Assembly (NCBI GenBank): GCA_022510785.1 | Contig: JAFLSV010000003.1 | Coordinates: 78,611 to 142,610 of the forward strand | Length of the DNA: 64,000 bases | Direction: 5' to 3' | Source of the DNA: Desulfovibrionaceae bacterium | GTDB taxonomy: Bacteria; Desulfobacterota; Desulfovibrionia; Desulfovibrionales; Desulfovibrionaceae | In this document: one piece after another, positions 48,888-58,225 of the stretch | Layout: each line of letters begins with the position of its first letter | Position numbering within the stretch: position 1 is the stretch's first letter | Program-made: the position numbers and the translations under genes | The notes under the pieces: generated by a model | Seen by the model: only the letters and a program-made list of their open reading frames with translations | Told to the model about the DNA's origin: nothing | Databases searched by the model: none

Positions 48888-50966
48888 TCAGTCGGCCTCC
48901 CTGGCGGCCTGGTGTTCGGCAATCACCTTATCCACCACGGGCTGGGGCGCTTCCTCATAGTGGTCGAATTCCATGGTGAACACACCCTGGCCGCCGGTCA
49001 TGCTGCGCAAATCCGGGGCGTAGCGCAGCACTTCGCTCATGGGCACATGGGCCTTGATTTCGGTAATTCCGGCCTGGGAGTCCGAGCCCAGCACCTTGCC
49101 GCGCCGCGAGGACAAATCGCCGATGACGTCGCCCATGTAGTCGTCGGGGATGGAAACCGTGACCAGGGCCACAGGCTCCAGCAACACCACCTTGAGCGTT
49201 TCCATAGCCTTTTTGAAGGCCAGCGAGCCCGCCACCTTGAAGGCCATTTCCGACGAGTCCACGGTGTGGTAGGAACCGTCGTACACCCTCACCTTGAAGT
49301 CCACCACCGGATACCCGGCCAGGTAGCCGCGCGCGGCGGATTCCTGAATGCCCTTGTCAATGGCCGGGATATACTGGCGCGGGATGACGCCGCCCACAAT
49401 GCCGTCTTCGTACACATAGCCGGAACCGCGCGGCAGTCCTTCCATTTCGATCCAGCAGTCGCCGAACTGCCCGCGCCCGCCGGACTGTTTCTTGTGGCGG
49501 CCCTGCACCTGGCATTTGCCCTTGACCGTTTCGCGGTAGGGCACTTTGGGCGTTTTGAGCAGAATGTCCACCTTGGAGCGGCGTTTGGCCTTTTCCACGG
49601 AGATTTCAATGTGCAGCTGCCCCATGCCGGCAAGCAGAATATCGCCGTTTTCCTCGTCACGGCTCAATTTCAGGGTGACATCCTCATCCAGCAGCTTCTG
49701 AACGGCGGCGTAGACCTTGTCTTCCTCGCCCTTTTGGGCGGGGGCCAGGGCGAAGGTGATGAGCTGCGGCGGCAGGGCGGGCATGAGCAGGGCGAAGGGG
49801 GCCTTTTCGTCGCACAGGGTGTCGCCGGTGCGGGTGGTCTTGAGCTTGGCCACACCCACAATGGCGCCGGGGCCGAGGGTTTCCTTGCACGGCGTCTGGT
49901 TCTTGCCGGTGACGAAAAGCAGGCTGCCCATGCGTTCCGTTTCCCCCGACCGCATGTTTTTCAGGGTGGCGTCGGGGCCCAGCTCGCCGGACAGCACGCG
50001 GAGCATGCTCAGCTGACCGGAGAACGGGTCGTTGAGGGTCTTGAATACCAAGGCGGCCACAGGCTGATCCGGCGTGCCGGGGCGCTCCGCGGCGTCGCCG
50101 TTTTCATTTTCACCCATCCAGGCGGGGCGATCCAGCGGCGAGGCCAGCAGCTTGTCAATCTGGTTGAGCAGGCGGCGGCCGCCCTTGTTGGCCAGGGACG
50201 AACCCACCAGCACGGGCACGATGTCCCCGGCCAGCACGCCCTTGCGCAGGCCCTGCTCGATTTCTTCGGGGGACAGGGAGCCTTCCTCCAGGTACTTGTT
50301 CATCAGAACTTCGTCGGATTCCGCGATGTTTTCCACGGCGGTATCGCGAAGCAGGGCGGCCTCATCGGCCAAATCGGCGGGCACCGGGGCTTCCGTGACG
50401 CTGCCGTGGTCGCCGAACATGAGCGCCGTGCCCGCGAACACGTCCACCAGGCCGACAAAGGCGTCCTTGTCCAGAATGGGGATATAGAAGACCACGGGCT
50501 TCATGCCCAGGGTGGAGGTCAGCCCGCCCAGCGCCATGTCAAAATTGGCGCGCTCGCGATCCATCTTGCTGATAAAGACGATGGTGGGCAGGCCGGCGGC
50601 CTTGATATGGGCCCACAGTTTGCGCGTCTGGGGCCGCACGCCGTCCACGGCGTCCAGGGTCAGCACCACGCTGTCCACGCCCTGAAGCAGGTAGTCCAGG
50701 TCGCCGTTGAAATTGCTGTCGCCCGGAATATCCACCAGAAAATGCCGGTTTTTGTTCCACAGGAAGGTGGCGAATCCCGGCTGTACCGAACCGCGCCGCT
50801 TGACTTCCTCAGGCTCATAGTCCAAAGAGGTGCTTCCCTCTTCAACCGCGCCCAGACGGGTCACGACACCCGCCTGAAAGAGCAGCATTTCCGCCAGCGA
50901 AGTCTTGCCGCAGCCGCCGGTGCCGACCAGGGCGTAGGTGCGTTGCGTTTCCAGAGCGTTGGACAT
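48888..50966 (-). CDS. elongation-factor-G-like GTPase (EF-G2 type)
   Basis: A 692-residue, five-domain translational GTPase. G1 is GTGGCGKT (15-22), G4 SKMD (133-136). Domains IV and V show the EF-G features GGRGQFGDCWIEMEGLP and SRRGKVLGSDSQAGITEIKA. The G3 motif reads DIPGD (79-83) instead of DTPGH, so the histidine that activates GTP hydrolysis in canonical EF-G is Asp. Non-canonical G3 motifs are usual in the EF-G2 branch, whose role is unclear. ATG 50966 follows AGGAGAGAAAT. No tuf, str or rps genes are adjacent, confirming that it is not the canonical fusA. Confidence 0.9.
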   Translation of the reverse strand: MSNALETQRTYALVGTGGCGKTSLAEMLLFQAGVVTRLGAVEEGSTSLDYEPEEVKRRGSVQPGFATFLWNKNRHFLVDIPGDSNFNGDLDYLLQGVDSVVLTLDAVDGVRPQTRKLWAHIKAAGLPTIVFISKMDRERANFDMALGGLTSTLGMKPVVFYIPILDKDAFVGLVDVFAGTALMFGDHGSVTEAPVPADLADEAALLRDTAVENIAESDEVLMNKYLEEGSLSPEEIEQGLRKGVLAGDIVPVLVGSSLANKGGRRLLNQIDKLLASPLDRPAWMGENENGDAAERPGTPDQPVAALVFKTLNDPFSGQLSMLRVLSGELGPDATLKNMRSGETERMGSLLFVTGKNQTPCKETLGPGAIVGVAKLKTTRTGDTLCDEKAPFALLMPALPPQLITFALAPAQKGEEDKVYAAVQKLLDEDVTLKLSRDEENGDILLAGMGQLHIEISVEKAKRRSKVDILLKTPKVPYRETVKGKCQVQGRHKKQSGGRGQFGDCWIEMEGLPRGSGYVYEDGIVGGVIPRQYIPAIDKGIQESAARGYLAGYPVVDFKVRVYDGSYHTVDSSEMAFKVAGSLAFKKAMETLKVVLLEPVALVTVSIPDDYMGDVIGDLSSRRGKVLGSDSQAGITEIKAHVPMSEVLRYAPDLRSMTGGQGVFTMEFDHYEEAPQPVVDKVIAEHQAAREAD

Positions 50967-51118
50967 ATTTCTCTCCTGTGCGTTGAGGATGAGCTTCCAG
51001 ACTGTGGAACGACCCGTGCCGCATCCGGAACCAGCCGTTCCGGGCGAATCCCGGCCGGTTCGACCGGGCTGAGCGGCCTGCTGGATTGTTGAAAAACGGC
51101 GCGGGCAGCTTCCATTTG

Positions 51119-51147
51119 TCTTAGGGAGAGGTCTTGTGTCCTGTCAA
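51119..51147 (-). promoter_or_regulatory. possible promoter of the EF-G-like gene
   Basis: On the minus strand a perfect TTGACA (51147-51142) is followed after 17 bases by CTAAGA (51124-51119), a poor -10 box. The leader would be about 145 bases. This is the only recognisable signal for the minus gene in the 313-base gap 50967-51279; the rest of the gap shows no gene, tRNA or repeat. Confidence 0.35.
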
Positions 51148-51279
51148 GGGCAAAAGCACAGCGGCCCATTCGCCCTTTCAGGGAAAGATATTTCTTATCC
51201 GCTTGAACTGACAGGAAAATTTTTTGGGGAATCATCACAAGGGCGAAAGTTTCCCCAGATTTCGCGCGGGGGGAAAAGC

Positions 51280-51858
51280 ATGCCGTCATTCCCGCTGTGG
51301 CTTCCGGGCCTTGCTGTTGCGCTGCTCGTGCTCGTGCTCCGCTTTATGCGGCCCCGTGCCTCATGGGACTCTTTTCGCGCCGGAGCGCTGGCCGATGGGG
51401 AACGCATCCGGCGGGAGACCCGCCGGGCTGCCGAGGCTGTCTGCGGTGAGGAGGCTCTTCTTCCCCTGCGCGCGCTCCTTCGTGAACTGCCCCTTCCCGC
51501 CGGCGTCTCGGTGCGGGAGGAGAGCGCGGAGCCGGAAGAGCTGCGCGTGCTGGTGACTTCTGCCCGGGCTTCGCTTATGCTGCGCGTGCGCTGTGTGTCC
51601 TGCCGGCGGGCGGGGCGGCGTCTGATGAGCCCGGCGGCGCTGTGGCTTCTGGCCGCGCGTGATGCCCGAAGCGGCGCCGCCGCTTCGGGTGCCGCTCTCG
51701 CAGACCCCTGGCCGGATCGTTCGCCGGATATCTGGCAGGGCGCCTGGCCTGCGGAGGAACGATTCACTGATCTGGCCGCCTGCGCGGCGCGCCTGCAGAA
51801 CTGTGTCGCCGATCCCGCATCGGCGCTGGAGAGTCTTCATGTCGCTTCGGATGGATGA
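51280..51858 (+). CDS. membrane-anchored hypothetical protein
   Basis: A 192-residue protein with one N-terminal helix (LWLPGLAVALLVLVLRFM) and a cytoplasmic part rich in arginine and alanine. A CVSC pair lies near residue 105 (RVRCVSCRRAGRR). No family recognised. ATG 51280 follows GGGG; frames open further upstream but are not supported by a ribosome-binding site. Its stop lies 20 bases inside trmFO, so the two genes are coupled. A tie to tRNA modification is possible only by that overlap. Confidence 0.65.
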   Translation: MPSFPLWLPGLAVALLVLVLRFMRPRASWDSFRAGALADGERIRRETRRAAEAVCGEEALLPLRALLRELPLPAGVSVREESAEPEELRVLVTSARASLMLRVRCVSCRRAGRRLMSPAALWLLAARDARSGAAASGAALADPWPDRSPDIWQGAWPAEERFTDLAACAARLQNCVADPASALESLHVASDG

Positions 51859-53353
51859 GTCTCCCCCCGTGTCCTCCATCGTCATTGTGGGCGGGGGGCT
51901 GGCCGGCTGTGAATGCGCCCTGACCCTGGCCCGCTTTGGCGTGGCCTGCACCCTGTACGAGCAGAAGCCCGTGTCGTTTTCCCCGGCCCATACCAGCCCC
52001 CTGCTGGCGGAACTGGTCTGTTCCAATTCCTTCCGATCCAACGATCCCGGAACATCGGGAGTGGGCCTGCTCAAGCAGGAAATGCGGGATTTGGGCAGCG
52101 CCGTCATGGCCGTGGCGGACGCCGTGAGCGTGCCCGCGGGCAAGGCTCTGGCCGTGGATCGCGAGCGCTTCGCCGCCGGGCTGACCCGGCGGGTGGAGGC
52201 CGAGCCCCTCATCCGTCTGGTGCGCCGCCCCGTGCGATCCCTGGAGCCGGCCGAAGAACCCGAACTGGCCGGGCGCACGGTGGTGGTGGCGGCGGGGCCC
52301 CTGGCTTCCGAAGAGCTGGCGGCCTCCCTGCGCCGTTACAGCCATGCCGGGCCGGACTCCGGAGAGGATGCCGGGCTGTATTTTTACGACGCCATCGCGC
52401 CCATCGTGAGCGCGGAGTCCGTGAACATGGGCGTGGCCTTTTGGGGCTCGCGCTACGGCAATGACGGCCCGCCCCCGCCCTATGCCGATGACGCGCCCCT
52501 CATTGTGCCTCCGGCTGTGTCCCCCGCGGGGTCTGCCGTTGAGCCCCGCGCGGAGACGGCCTGCCCCGCCGGCGGGCAGGCCGGCGACTACCTGAACTGC
52601 CCCATGACCCGTCAGGAATACGAGGCCTTGTATCAGGCCCTGCGCGCGGCTGAACGGGTGCCCGCCCATGCGTTTGAAAGGGAAGTGCATTTTGAGGGCT
52701 GTATGCCCATCGAGGCCCTGGCTGACAGGGGGGAACGCACCCTGACCTTTGGGCCGTTCAAGCCTGTGGGTTTCACCGATCCGCGCACCGGGCGCCGGCC
52801 CTATGCCCTGGTTCAGTTGCGCGCCGAGAACGCCGCCCGCAGCGCCTATAATCTGGTGGGGTGCCAGACCAAAATGACCCATGCGGCTCAGGAGCGCGTG
52901 TTCCGCCTGATTCCCGGTCTGGAGCGGGCCGAATTTCTGCGCTTTGGCAGTATGCACCGCAACACCTACGTTAACGCTCCGGCCTGTCTCAACGCTGATC
53001 TTTCACTCAAAAAGCGTCCGGATGTCCATCTGGCTGGCCAGATCACGGGTGTGGAGGGCTATGTGGAATCGGCGGCCTGCGGTCTGTGGGCCGGGCTTGT
53101 GCTGGCGGTTCGCAGCCGAGGAGGCGAGCTGCCTCCCCCGCCGCCCGAGACGGCTCTGGGGGCGCTGCTGGGTCATTTGCGAACCCCGGCCCGGCATTTT
53201 CAGCCGTCCAATGTTCATTTTGGGCTCATGCCGGAGCTGGAGGAACGGGCGGTCAAACAATCGCGCAAGGCGGCTCTGGCCGCCAGGGCCCGCCGCGGTT
53301 TCGCCGCGTGGATGCGGGACACGGCTGTCCTGTCCGTGCGCCCTCCGGCCTGA
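51839..53353 (+). CDS. trmFO: folate-dependent tRNA (uracil-54) methyltransferase TrmFO
   Basis: A 504-residue flavoprotein that makes m5U54 in tRNA using methylenetetrahydrofolate. FAD binding is by IVIVGGGLAGCECAL (about 14-28). The two functional cysteines are Cys61 (LAELVCSNSFRSNDP) and Cys288 (HFEGCMPIEALADRG). GQITGVEGYVESAACG is the C-terminal signature. A 40-residue proline-rich insertion (208-248) makes it longer than the usual 440 residues. ATG 51839 follows GGAGAG; ATG 51851 is possible. It is convergent with the nuclease gene. Confidence 0.95.
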   Translation: MSLRMDESPPVSSIVIVGGGLAGCECALTLARFGVACTLYEQKPVSFSPAHTSPLLAELVCSNSFRSNDPGTSGVGLLKQEMRDLGSAVMAVADAVSVPAGKALAVDRERFAAGLTRRVEAEPLIRLVRRPVRSLEPAEEPELAGRTVVVAAGPLASEELAASLRRYSHAGPDSGEDAGLYFYDAIAPIVSAESVNMGVAFWGSRYGNDGPPPPYADDAPLIVPPAVSPAGSAVEPRAETACPAGGQAGDYLNCPMTRQEYEALYQALRAAERVPAHAFEREVHFEGCMPIEALADRGERTLTFGPFKPVGFTDPRTGRRPYALVQLRAENAARSAYNLVGCQTKMTHAAQERVFRLIPGLERAEFLRFGSMHRNTYVNAPACLNADLSLKKRPDVHLAGQITGVEGYVESAACGLWAGLVLAVRSRGGELPPPPPETALGALLGHLRTPARHFQPSNVHFGLMPELEERAVKQSRKAALAARARRGFAAWMRDTAVLSVRPPA

Positions 53354-53413
53354 GCGAAGCGGGCCTGACCATTCGGGGGATGCCGGCTTTGGGGATGAGC
53401 GGCCTGATTATCC

Positions 53414-54001
53414 TCAGCGCCGCCGGCTTTTTTGCTGTCTCCACTGGCGGGGCGGCAGGGGCTGATCGTCGCGCCACAGCCCGGCGCGCCGCTCGCGGGC
53501 CTGCCGCTCCCTGGCTTTCCATCCCTCGCAGAAGGGCGCGCGGCAGAAGTACTCGTAATACCAGGCCATACCCTGCTCCAGCTGGCGCTCGTTGAGGCTC
53601 GTGTCCTCTCCTTCCGCAAAGACCACGGCCACCACCCGGCCGTACTGATCCTCGTCCATGGGGGCCACGGTCAGAATTTTCCCTTTCGCCATACCCAGAA
53701 GGTTGCGGCGCGAGGCCTGGCCGTAAGCCTGGTCGCTTTCCGGAGCGTCCACGCCGTAAAGGCGCAGTTCCTGCTTCTGTCCGGAATCCACGCGGCGTAC
53801 GGTAAAGCTGTCTCCATCGGCGGCGTGCAGCAGGCGCGCCTGCCACCGGGCGGAGCCTGACAAGGGCTGGGATGAGGAGGCCGGAGAAGACGAGGATGCC
53901 CGCCCGGCCGGCTCCGCGCGGTCGGACGCCGGGAAGATCCAGGACAGAAGGGCCAGCAGCGCCGCCGCCAGCGGCAGACCGAAGCGGGGCAGACGTGTCA
54001 T
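53414..54001 (-). CDS. secreted thermonuclease-like (SNase family) protein
   Basis: A 195-residue OB-fold nuclease with an N-terminal signal or anchor (LPRFGLPLAAALLALLSWIF) and a serine-rich linker. Active-site features match staphylococcal nuclease: ADGDSFTVRR, ELRLYGVDAPESDQ (Arg and Glu) and DQYGRVVAVV (second Arg). It probably cleaves DNA or RNA in the periplasm with calcium. Its ATG overlaps the dxs stop as ATGA, so it ends the isoprenoid run. A basic C-terminal tail (RQWRQQKSRRR) may aid nucleic acid binding. Confidence 0.88.
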   Translation of the reverse strand: MTRLPRFGLPLAAALLALLSWIFPASDRAEPAGRASSSSPASSSQPLSGSARWQARLLHAADGDSFTVRRVDSGQKQELRLYGVDAPESDQAYGQASRRNLLGMAKGKILTVAPMDEDQYGRVVAVVFAEGEDTSLNERQLEQGMAWYYEYFCRAPFCEGWKARERQARERRAGLWRDDQPLPPRQWRQQKSRRR

Positions 54002-56013
54002 GGCAGTTCCCGCACCAGTTTTTCCAGAGCGGAGGCAATGCCGTCCACGTTCAGGCCCAGCCCGGCGCGCAGGACGCGCGCCTCGCCGTGGGGCACAAAG
54101 CGATCCGGCAGGCCCAGACGGCGGATGCTGAGCGAGCCCGGCAGATGGTGATCGGCCAGAAGTTCCAGAACCGCCGAGGAAAATCCGCCCAAAAGGCTGT
54201 TTTCTTCCACCAGCAGCAGGGCTTCGTGAGTCTTGGCCAGGGTCAGCAGCTGCGCTTCGGGCAGGGGCTTAATCCAGCGGGGATCGAATACGGCGGCCCG
54301 GTGGCCAAGGGTGTCCGCCACGCGCCGGGCGGCCTCCAGGGCGGGCAGGGCGCGCTGGCCAGCGGCGACGACGCAGACCCGCCCCTCGCCCTCCATGAGC
54401 ATTTCTCCCGAACCGGGGGGCAGAAAACGGAATGACCGGGGCGGTACGTCCATGTCATTTTCCGTGGAGAGAGACGCCACCGGGCGGCTGTGGCCGCGCG
54501 GGTAGCGCAGGGCCGTGGGGCCGTCGAGCTTCAGGGCGGTAAAGAGCGCGTGCGCCAGATCCGCCTCGTCGCGGGGCGCCGCCAGCGCGAGGTCGGGAAC
54601 CACGCGCAGCCACGACAGATCAAAGGCCCCGTGATGGGTGGGGCCGTCTTCGCCCACCAGCCCGGCCCTGTCCAGGCACAGCACCACGGGCAGTTTTTGC
54701 AGGCAGACGTCGTGGATGATCTGATCATAGGCCCGCTGCATGAAGGTGGAATAAATGGCCACCACGGGCCGCAGGCCGCGGGCGGCCAGACCGGCGGCAA
54801 AGGTGACGGCGTGTTCCTCGCAGATGCCCACGTCCACAAAGCGATCCGGGAAGCGCTCACGGAACTCGCTGAGCCCGGTGCCGTCCGGCATGGCCGCGGT
54901 GATGGCCACAATGCGCGGGTCGCTTTCGGCCAGTCTGCACAGGGTTTTGCCAAAAGCGCGGCTGTAGCCCGGCCCGTGCGGCTCGTCGCTGGGCGGATAC
55001 AGGGGGCGGCCCGTGTCGGCGGAAAAGCCGGACACCCCGTGGAAGCGTTCGGGGTCGGCCTCGGCGGGCGCGTACCCCCGGCCCTTCTGGGTTCGCACAT
55101 GGAGCAGCACCGGGGCGTCAAGTTCCTTGGCCGCTTCGAGATAGCGGATGAGCTGGGCGCTGTCGTGGCCGTCGATGGGGCCTATGTAATTGAAATGAAA
55201 AGCTCCAAACAGAGAGCCCGGAGTGAAGAAACTTTTAAAGCTTATCTCGCCCCGTTCGGCAATATCCAGCAACCTGGGGCCGATGCTGGGAACAGAGCGC
55301 AACACGCGCGTTATGCGCTGCTTGATCCGCCGTGTCCGTCTGCTCAGCAGACTATGGCTCAGAAACAATGAAAGCGCGGCCGGCGGCCCCGGTCTTTGGG
55401 GTCTTGGACAGGCGCCGGGGGAGTTTTCGTGCAGAACCTGAGACAGCGCGCCTACGCTGGCCGCGATGGACATATTGTTGTCGTTGAGGATGACAATGAG
55501 GCGTTTGCCCATGCTTCCGGCCTGGTTCAGGGCCTCAAAGGCCATGCCTCCGGTCAGGGCTCCGTCGCCGATGACGGCCACCACATGTTCGTCGCCGCCC
55601 ATAAGATCGCGGGCCACGGCCATGCCCAGAGCCGCCGACAGCGAGGTTGAGGCGTGCCCCGCGCCGAACGTGTCGCAGGGGCTTTCTTCCCGGCGCGGAA
55701 AGCCGGACAGCCCCCCCTGCCGGCGCAGGCTGCCGAAGCGTGGTGCCCGGCCGGTAAACAGCTTCCACGGATAGCTCTGGTGGCCCACATCCCAGATCAC
55801 GGCGTCGCGGCGGGGGTCAAAAACCGTCAGCAGGGCTATGGTCAGTTCCACCACGCCCAGCGAGGACGCCAGATGCCCGCCGTTGCGCGACACGACCCTG
55901 ATGATGACGTCGCGCGCCTCGCGGGCCAGTTCTTCCCGTTGCTGCGGCGTGAGGGCCGGTATGTCGCCTGGCAGGTTCAGGGAGCTGAGCAGGGGCGGCA
56001 GTTCACACGGCAT
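53998..56013 (-). CDS. dxs: 1-deoxy-D-xylulose-5-phosphate synthase
   Basis: The first enzyme of the MEP isoprenoid pathway, condensing pyruvate and glyceraldehyde phosphate with thiamine diphosphate. The TPP motif runs from VIGDGALTGGMAFEALNQ to NDNNMSIA (149-183), and the catalytic glutamate lies in DVGICEEHAVTFAAGLA. RAGLVGEDGPTHHG completes the transketolase-like C-terminus. It has 671 residues against about 620 in E. coli; the difference is mainly a polar, proline-rich insertion at about 196-225. ATG 56013 follows TAGG. It lies 11 bases after ispA, as in many bacteria. Confidence 0.95.
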   Translation of the reverse strand: MPCELPPLLSSLNLPGDIPALTPQQREELAREARDVIIRVVSRNGGHLASSLGVVELTIALLTVFDPRRDAVIWDVGHQSYPWKLFTGRAPRFGSLRRQGGLSGFPRREESPCDTFGAGHASTSLSAALGMAVARDLMGGDEHVVAVIGDGALTGGMAFEALNQAGSMGKRLIVILNDNNMSIAASVGALSQVLHENSPGACPRPQRPGPPAALSLFLSHSLLSRRTRRIKQRITRVLRSVPSIGPRLLDIAERGEISFKSFFTPGSLFGAFHFNYIGPIDGHDSAQLIRYLEAAKELDAPVLLHVRTQKGRGYAPAEADPERFHGVSGFSADTGRPLYPPSDEPHGPGYSRAFGKTLCRLAESDPRIVAITAAMPDGTGLSEFRERFPDRFVDVGICEEHAVTFAAGLAARGLRPVVAIYSTFMQRAYDQIIHDVCLQKLPVVLCLDRAGLVGEDGPTHHGAFDLSWLRVVPDLALAAPRDEADLAHALFTALKLDGPTALRYPRGHSRPVASLSTENDMDVPPRSFRFLPPGSGEMLMEGEGRVCVVAAGQRALPALEAARRVADTLGHRAAVFDPRWIKPLPEAQLLTLAKTHEALLLVEENSLLGGFSSAVLELLADHHLPGSLSIRRLGLPDRFVPHGEARVLRAGLGLNVDGIASALEKLVRELP

Positions 56014-56023
56014 AGACAAAAAC

Positions 56024-56953
56024 CTAGCATGTCCGGGATACAAGGTAGCGCGCGGCAAGGCGCAGAAAGTCAGCTTCCTGCCCGTCAAAGAGCGCAGGTT
56101 CCACGGCTTTTTCCGCTGCCCGGCAGTGTTCTTCGGCCAGGGCGCGGGCGGCGTCCAGGCCCAGCAGGGAAGGCCAGGTGGCCTTGGCGGCCCTGCCGTC
56201 GTGCCGCAGGTTCTTGCCCGCTTCCGCCTCATCGCCCACTACGTCAAGGATATCATCCGTTATCTGGAAGGCGATGCCCAGCTCCTCGCCAAAACGGCGC
56301 AAGGCCGCGCGCCGGGCCGCGTCGGCCCCGGCCAGAACCGCTCCGCATTCGCAGGCGGCGGCCAGGAGCGCTCCGGTCTTTCTGGCATTGAGATCCACCA
56401 GTTCGGCGCAGGACAGCGCGTGCCCCTCGGCGTTCAGATCCAGCATCTGGCCTCCGGCCATGCCCGCCGCTCCGGCGGCGCGGGCGGCCAGGCGGACAGC
56501 CTCCAGCACCCGTTCCGGGGGCAGCGGCGCGGCGGCCATGCGGCCGAAAGCGTCGGTGAGCAGGGCGTCTCCGGCCAGAATGGCCGCGGCCTCGCCCCAG
56601 GCCTTGTGGCAGGTGGGACGCCCCCGGCGCAGATCGTCGTCGTCCATGGCGGGCAGATCGTCGTGGATCAGCGAATAGGTATGGATCATTTCCAGGCCGG
56701 CGGCAAAGGGCAGAACGCCCCTATCCAGGCCGGCCCCGCCCCGCGGAGCGCAGGCTCTGGCGCAGGCGAGGCACAGGACGGGCCGCAGGCGCTTGCCTCC
56801 GGCCAGCAGGCTGTAACGGGCGACCCGGGCCAGCCCGGGCGGCACGTCGTCCCCCGTGTAGGTCTGCTCCAGCTCGGCCTCAACCAGGGCGGCGCGCCGG
56901 CTCAGCAAGGTCTTCCAGTCCCCGGAGGGAACATGCGCTGTGTCAAAGGCCAT
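56024..56953 (-). CDS. ispA: farnesyl/geranylgeranyl diphosphate synthase (IspA-like)
   Basis: A 309-residue short-chain prenyl transferase. The first aspartate-rich motif is IHDDLPAMDDDDLRRGRPTC and the second QITDDILDVVGD; KRLRPVLCLA is the pyrophosphate-binding start. The five-residue pattern before the first DDxxxxD (Tyr in HTYSLIHDD) suits a bacterial farnesyl synthase, although GGPP as product cannot be excluded. ATG 56953 lies inside the end of xseB. It supplies precursors for menaquinone and undecaprenol. Confidence 0.93.
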   Translation of the reverse strand: MAFDTAHVPSGDWKTLLSRRAALVEAELEQTYTGDDVPPGLARVARYSLLAGGKRLRPVLCLACARACAPRGGAGLDRGVLPFAAGLEMIHTYSLIHDDLPAMDDDDLRRGRPTCHKAWGEAAAILAGDALLTDAFGRMAAAPLPPERVLEAVRLAARAAGAAGMAGGQMLDLNAEGHALSCAELVDLNARKTGALLAAACECGAVLAGADAARRAALRRFGEELGIAFQITDDILDVVGDEAEAGKNLRHDGRAAKATWPSLLGLDAARALAEEHCRAAEKAVEPALFDGQEADFLRLAARYLVSRTC

Positions 56954-57239
56954 AGCCGTTTCCGTCCGCGCCGTCGGGGCCGCCTTCCCGGGATTCGTCC
57001 CCGCCGGCTTCGGCCCAGGACTCGGGCTCGAAGGGCTGGCAGGCTCCATTTTGATAAATTTCAATCTCGTGCCGGGCTTTGGCGAGCTGCCCGCGGCAGG
57101 CTTTGGCGTGAGCCAGTCCTTCCTTGTACAGGGCGACGCTTTCCTCCAGAGGGCTTTCGCCTGATTCCAGAGCGCTCACAATGGCCTGGAGACGGGTAAG
57201 GCGTTCCTCAAAGCTGAGTTCCCTGGTTTTTCTGGTCAT
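56943..57239 (-). CDS. xseB: exodeoxyribonuclease VII small subunit
   Basis: A 98-residue protein. The N-terminal 60 residues are the XseB domain: SFEERLTRLQAIVSALESGE, then LEESVALYKEGLAHAKACRG, a helical hairpin that binds the large subunit in multiple copies. The remaining 35 residues are an acidic, glycine-rich tail not usual in the family. It overlaps the M23 peptidase gene by four bases and ispA by 11, all on one transcript with xseA nearby. Confidence 0.93.
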   Translation of the reverse strand: MTRKTRELSFEERLTRLQAIVSALESGESPLEESVALYKEGLAHAKACRGQLAKARHEIEIYQNGACQPFEPESWAEAGGDESREGGPDGADGNGYGL

Positions 57240-58225
57240 GACTTTTTTTCCGCCTTGCCGGACGAGGCTTTTCCGGGCTGCTGCGCGGGCCGCGCGATGA
57301 CATCCTCGGGCGTGGGCCCGCCCACCACCTGAAGCGGTTCCGAATACAGGGGCATGGCGTCCACGGCCACGCCCTGCACCATGAGACCGAGGTGCAGGTG
57401 GGGGCCGGTCACGCGGCCTGTGGCGCCCACTCTGCCCACAAGCTGCCCCCGTTCTACCCTGTCACCCACCTTGACGTCAAAGGCTGAAAGGTGCGCGTAC
57501 ATGCTTATCACGCCCTGGCCGTGATCCACCATGACCACGTTGCCGGAATAATACTGGGGCTCGGCCAGCACCACGGTGCCCGCGGCCACGGCGTGGATCG
57601 GGGTGCCGGCGGGGCCGCGCATGTCCGTGCCCCTGTGCGGGGCGCGGGGCTGGCCGTTGAAGACCCGGCGCCCGCCAAAGGGACTGCTGATGCTGCCCTT
57701 GACCGGGCGCTGCATGGGCAGGCTCCATTCCGCCTCCGGCCGCACCTGGCCCAGCACGCGGGCGTTGTGCTCGCGATCCCGCGCGATTTGCGCCTGTACC
57801 TCGGCCGGGGGGGTGACATACTTCGGGGCCACGCTGAGGTGACTCTCCTGCCAGGGCACGGGCAGGGCCGTCACCGTGACCGCATGCGGCGCGTCGTCCA
57901 CAAGCGTCAGCTCAAGCTCTCCCCTGGCATCCATGGGCACGGCCAGCATGACCCGGCCCTCCCAGCCCTGCGCCCCTTCGCTGACAGCCAGGGGGATGCG
58001 CGTGTTCCTCCAGACCACGGACGCCTCAAAGGGCTGGCTGTCCGTCGCCCGAACCACAAAGGCCCGGCCCTGGCTGACCTCGGCGGGGGCGTCCCAGCGG
58101 GGCGCGGCCCATGCGGAGCCGTGCATGAGCGCGCCGGGCAGGAGCGCAAGGGCGAGGCCGGCAAGGATCATGCGGGGCGGGAGAGAACCCGCGAGGGCGC
58201 GAAGAAAACGAACTGGAGCTGTCAT
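57236..58225 (-). CDS. secreted M23 (LytM-type) peptidase
   Basis: A 329-residue exported protein with a signal peptide (RMILAGLALALLPGALMHGS) and an N-terminal beta domain. A C-terminal zinc peptidase domain (about 180-300) follows. Zinc ligands are in HRGTDMRGPAGTPIHA (His and Asp) and HLHLGLMV (HxH). All ligands are present, so it should be an active peptidoglycan endopeptidase or a divisome regulator. It is overlapped at both ends by xseA and xseB, which is surprising for a cell-wall enzyme. Confidence 0.9.
   Translation of the reverse strand: MTAPVRFLRALAGSLPPRMILAGLALALLPGALMHGSAWAAPRWDAPAEVSQGRAFVVRATDSQPFEASVVWRNTRIPLAVSEGAQGWEGRVMLAVPMDARGELELTLVDDAPHAVTVTALPVPWQESHLSVAPKYVTPPAEVQAQIARDREHNARVLGQVRPEAEWSLPMQRPVKGSISSPFGGRRVFNGQPRAPHRGTDMRGPAGTPIHAVAAGTVVLAEPQYYSGNVVMVDHGQGVISMYAHLSAFDVKVGDRVERGQLVGRVGATGRVTGPHLHLGLMVQGVAVDAMPLYSEPLQVVGGPTPEDVIARPAQQPGKASSGKAEKKS

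Noticed and set aside
48528..51092. An 854-codon plus-strand frame
   Set aside because: It is the antisense shadow of the EF-G-like gene, with no ribosome-binding site and no recognisable motif.
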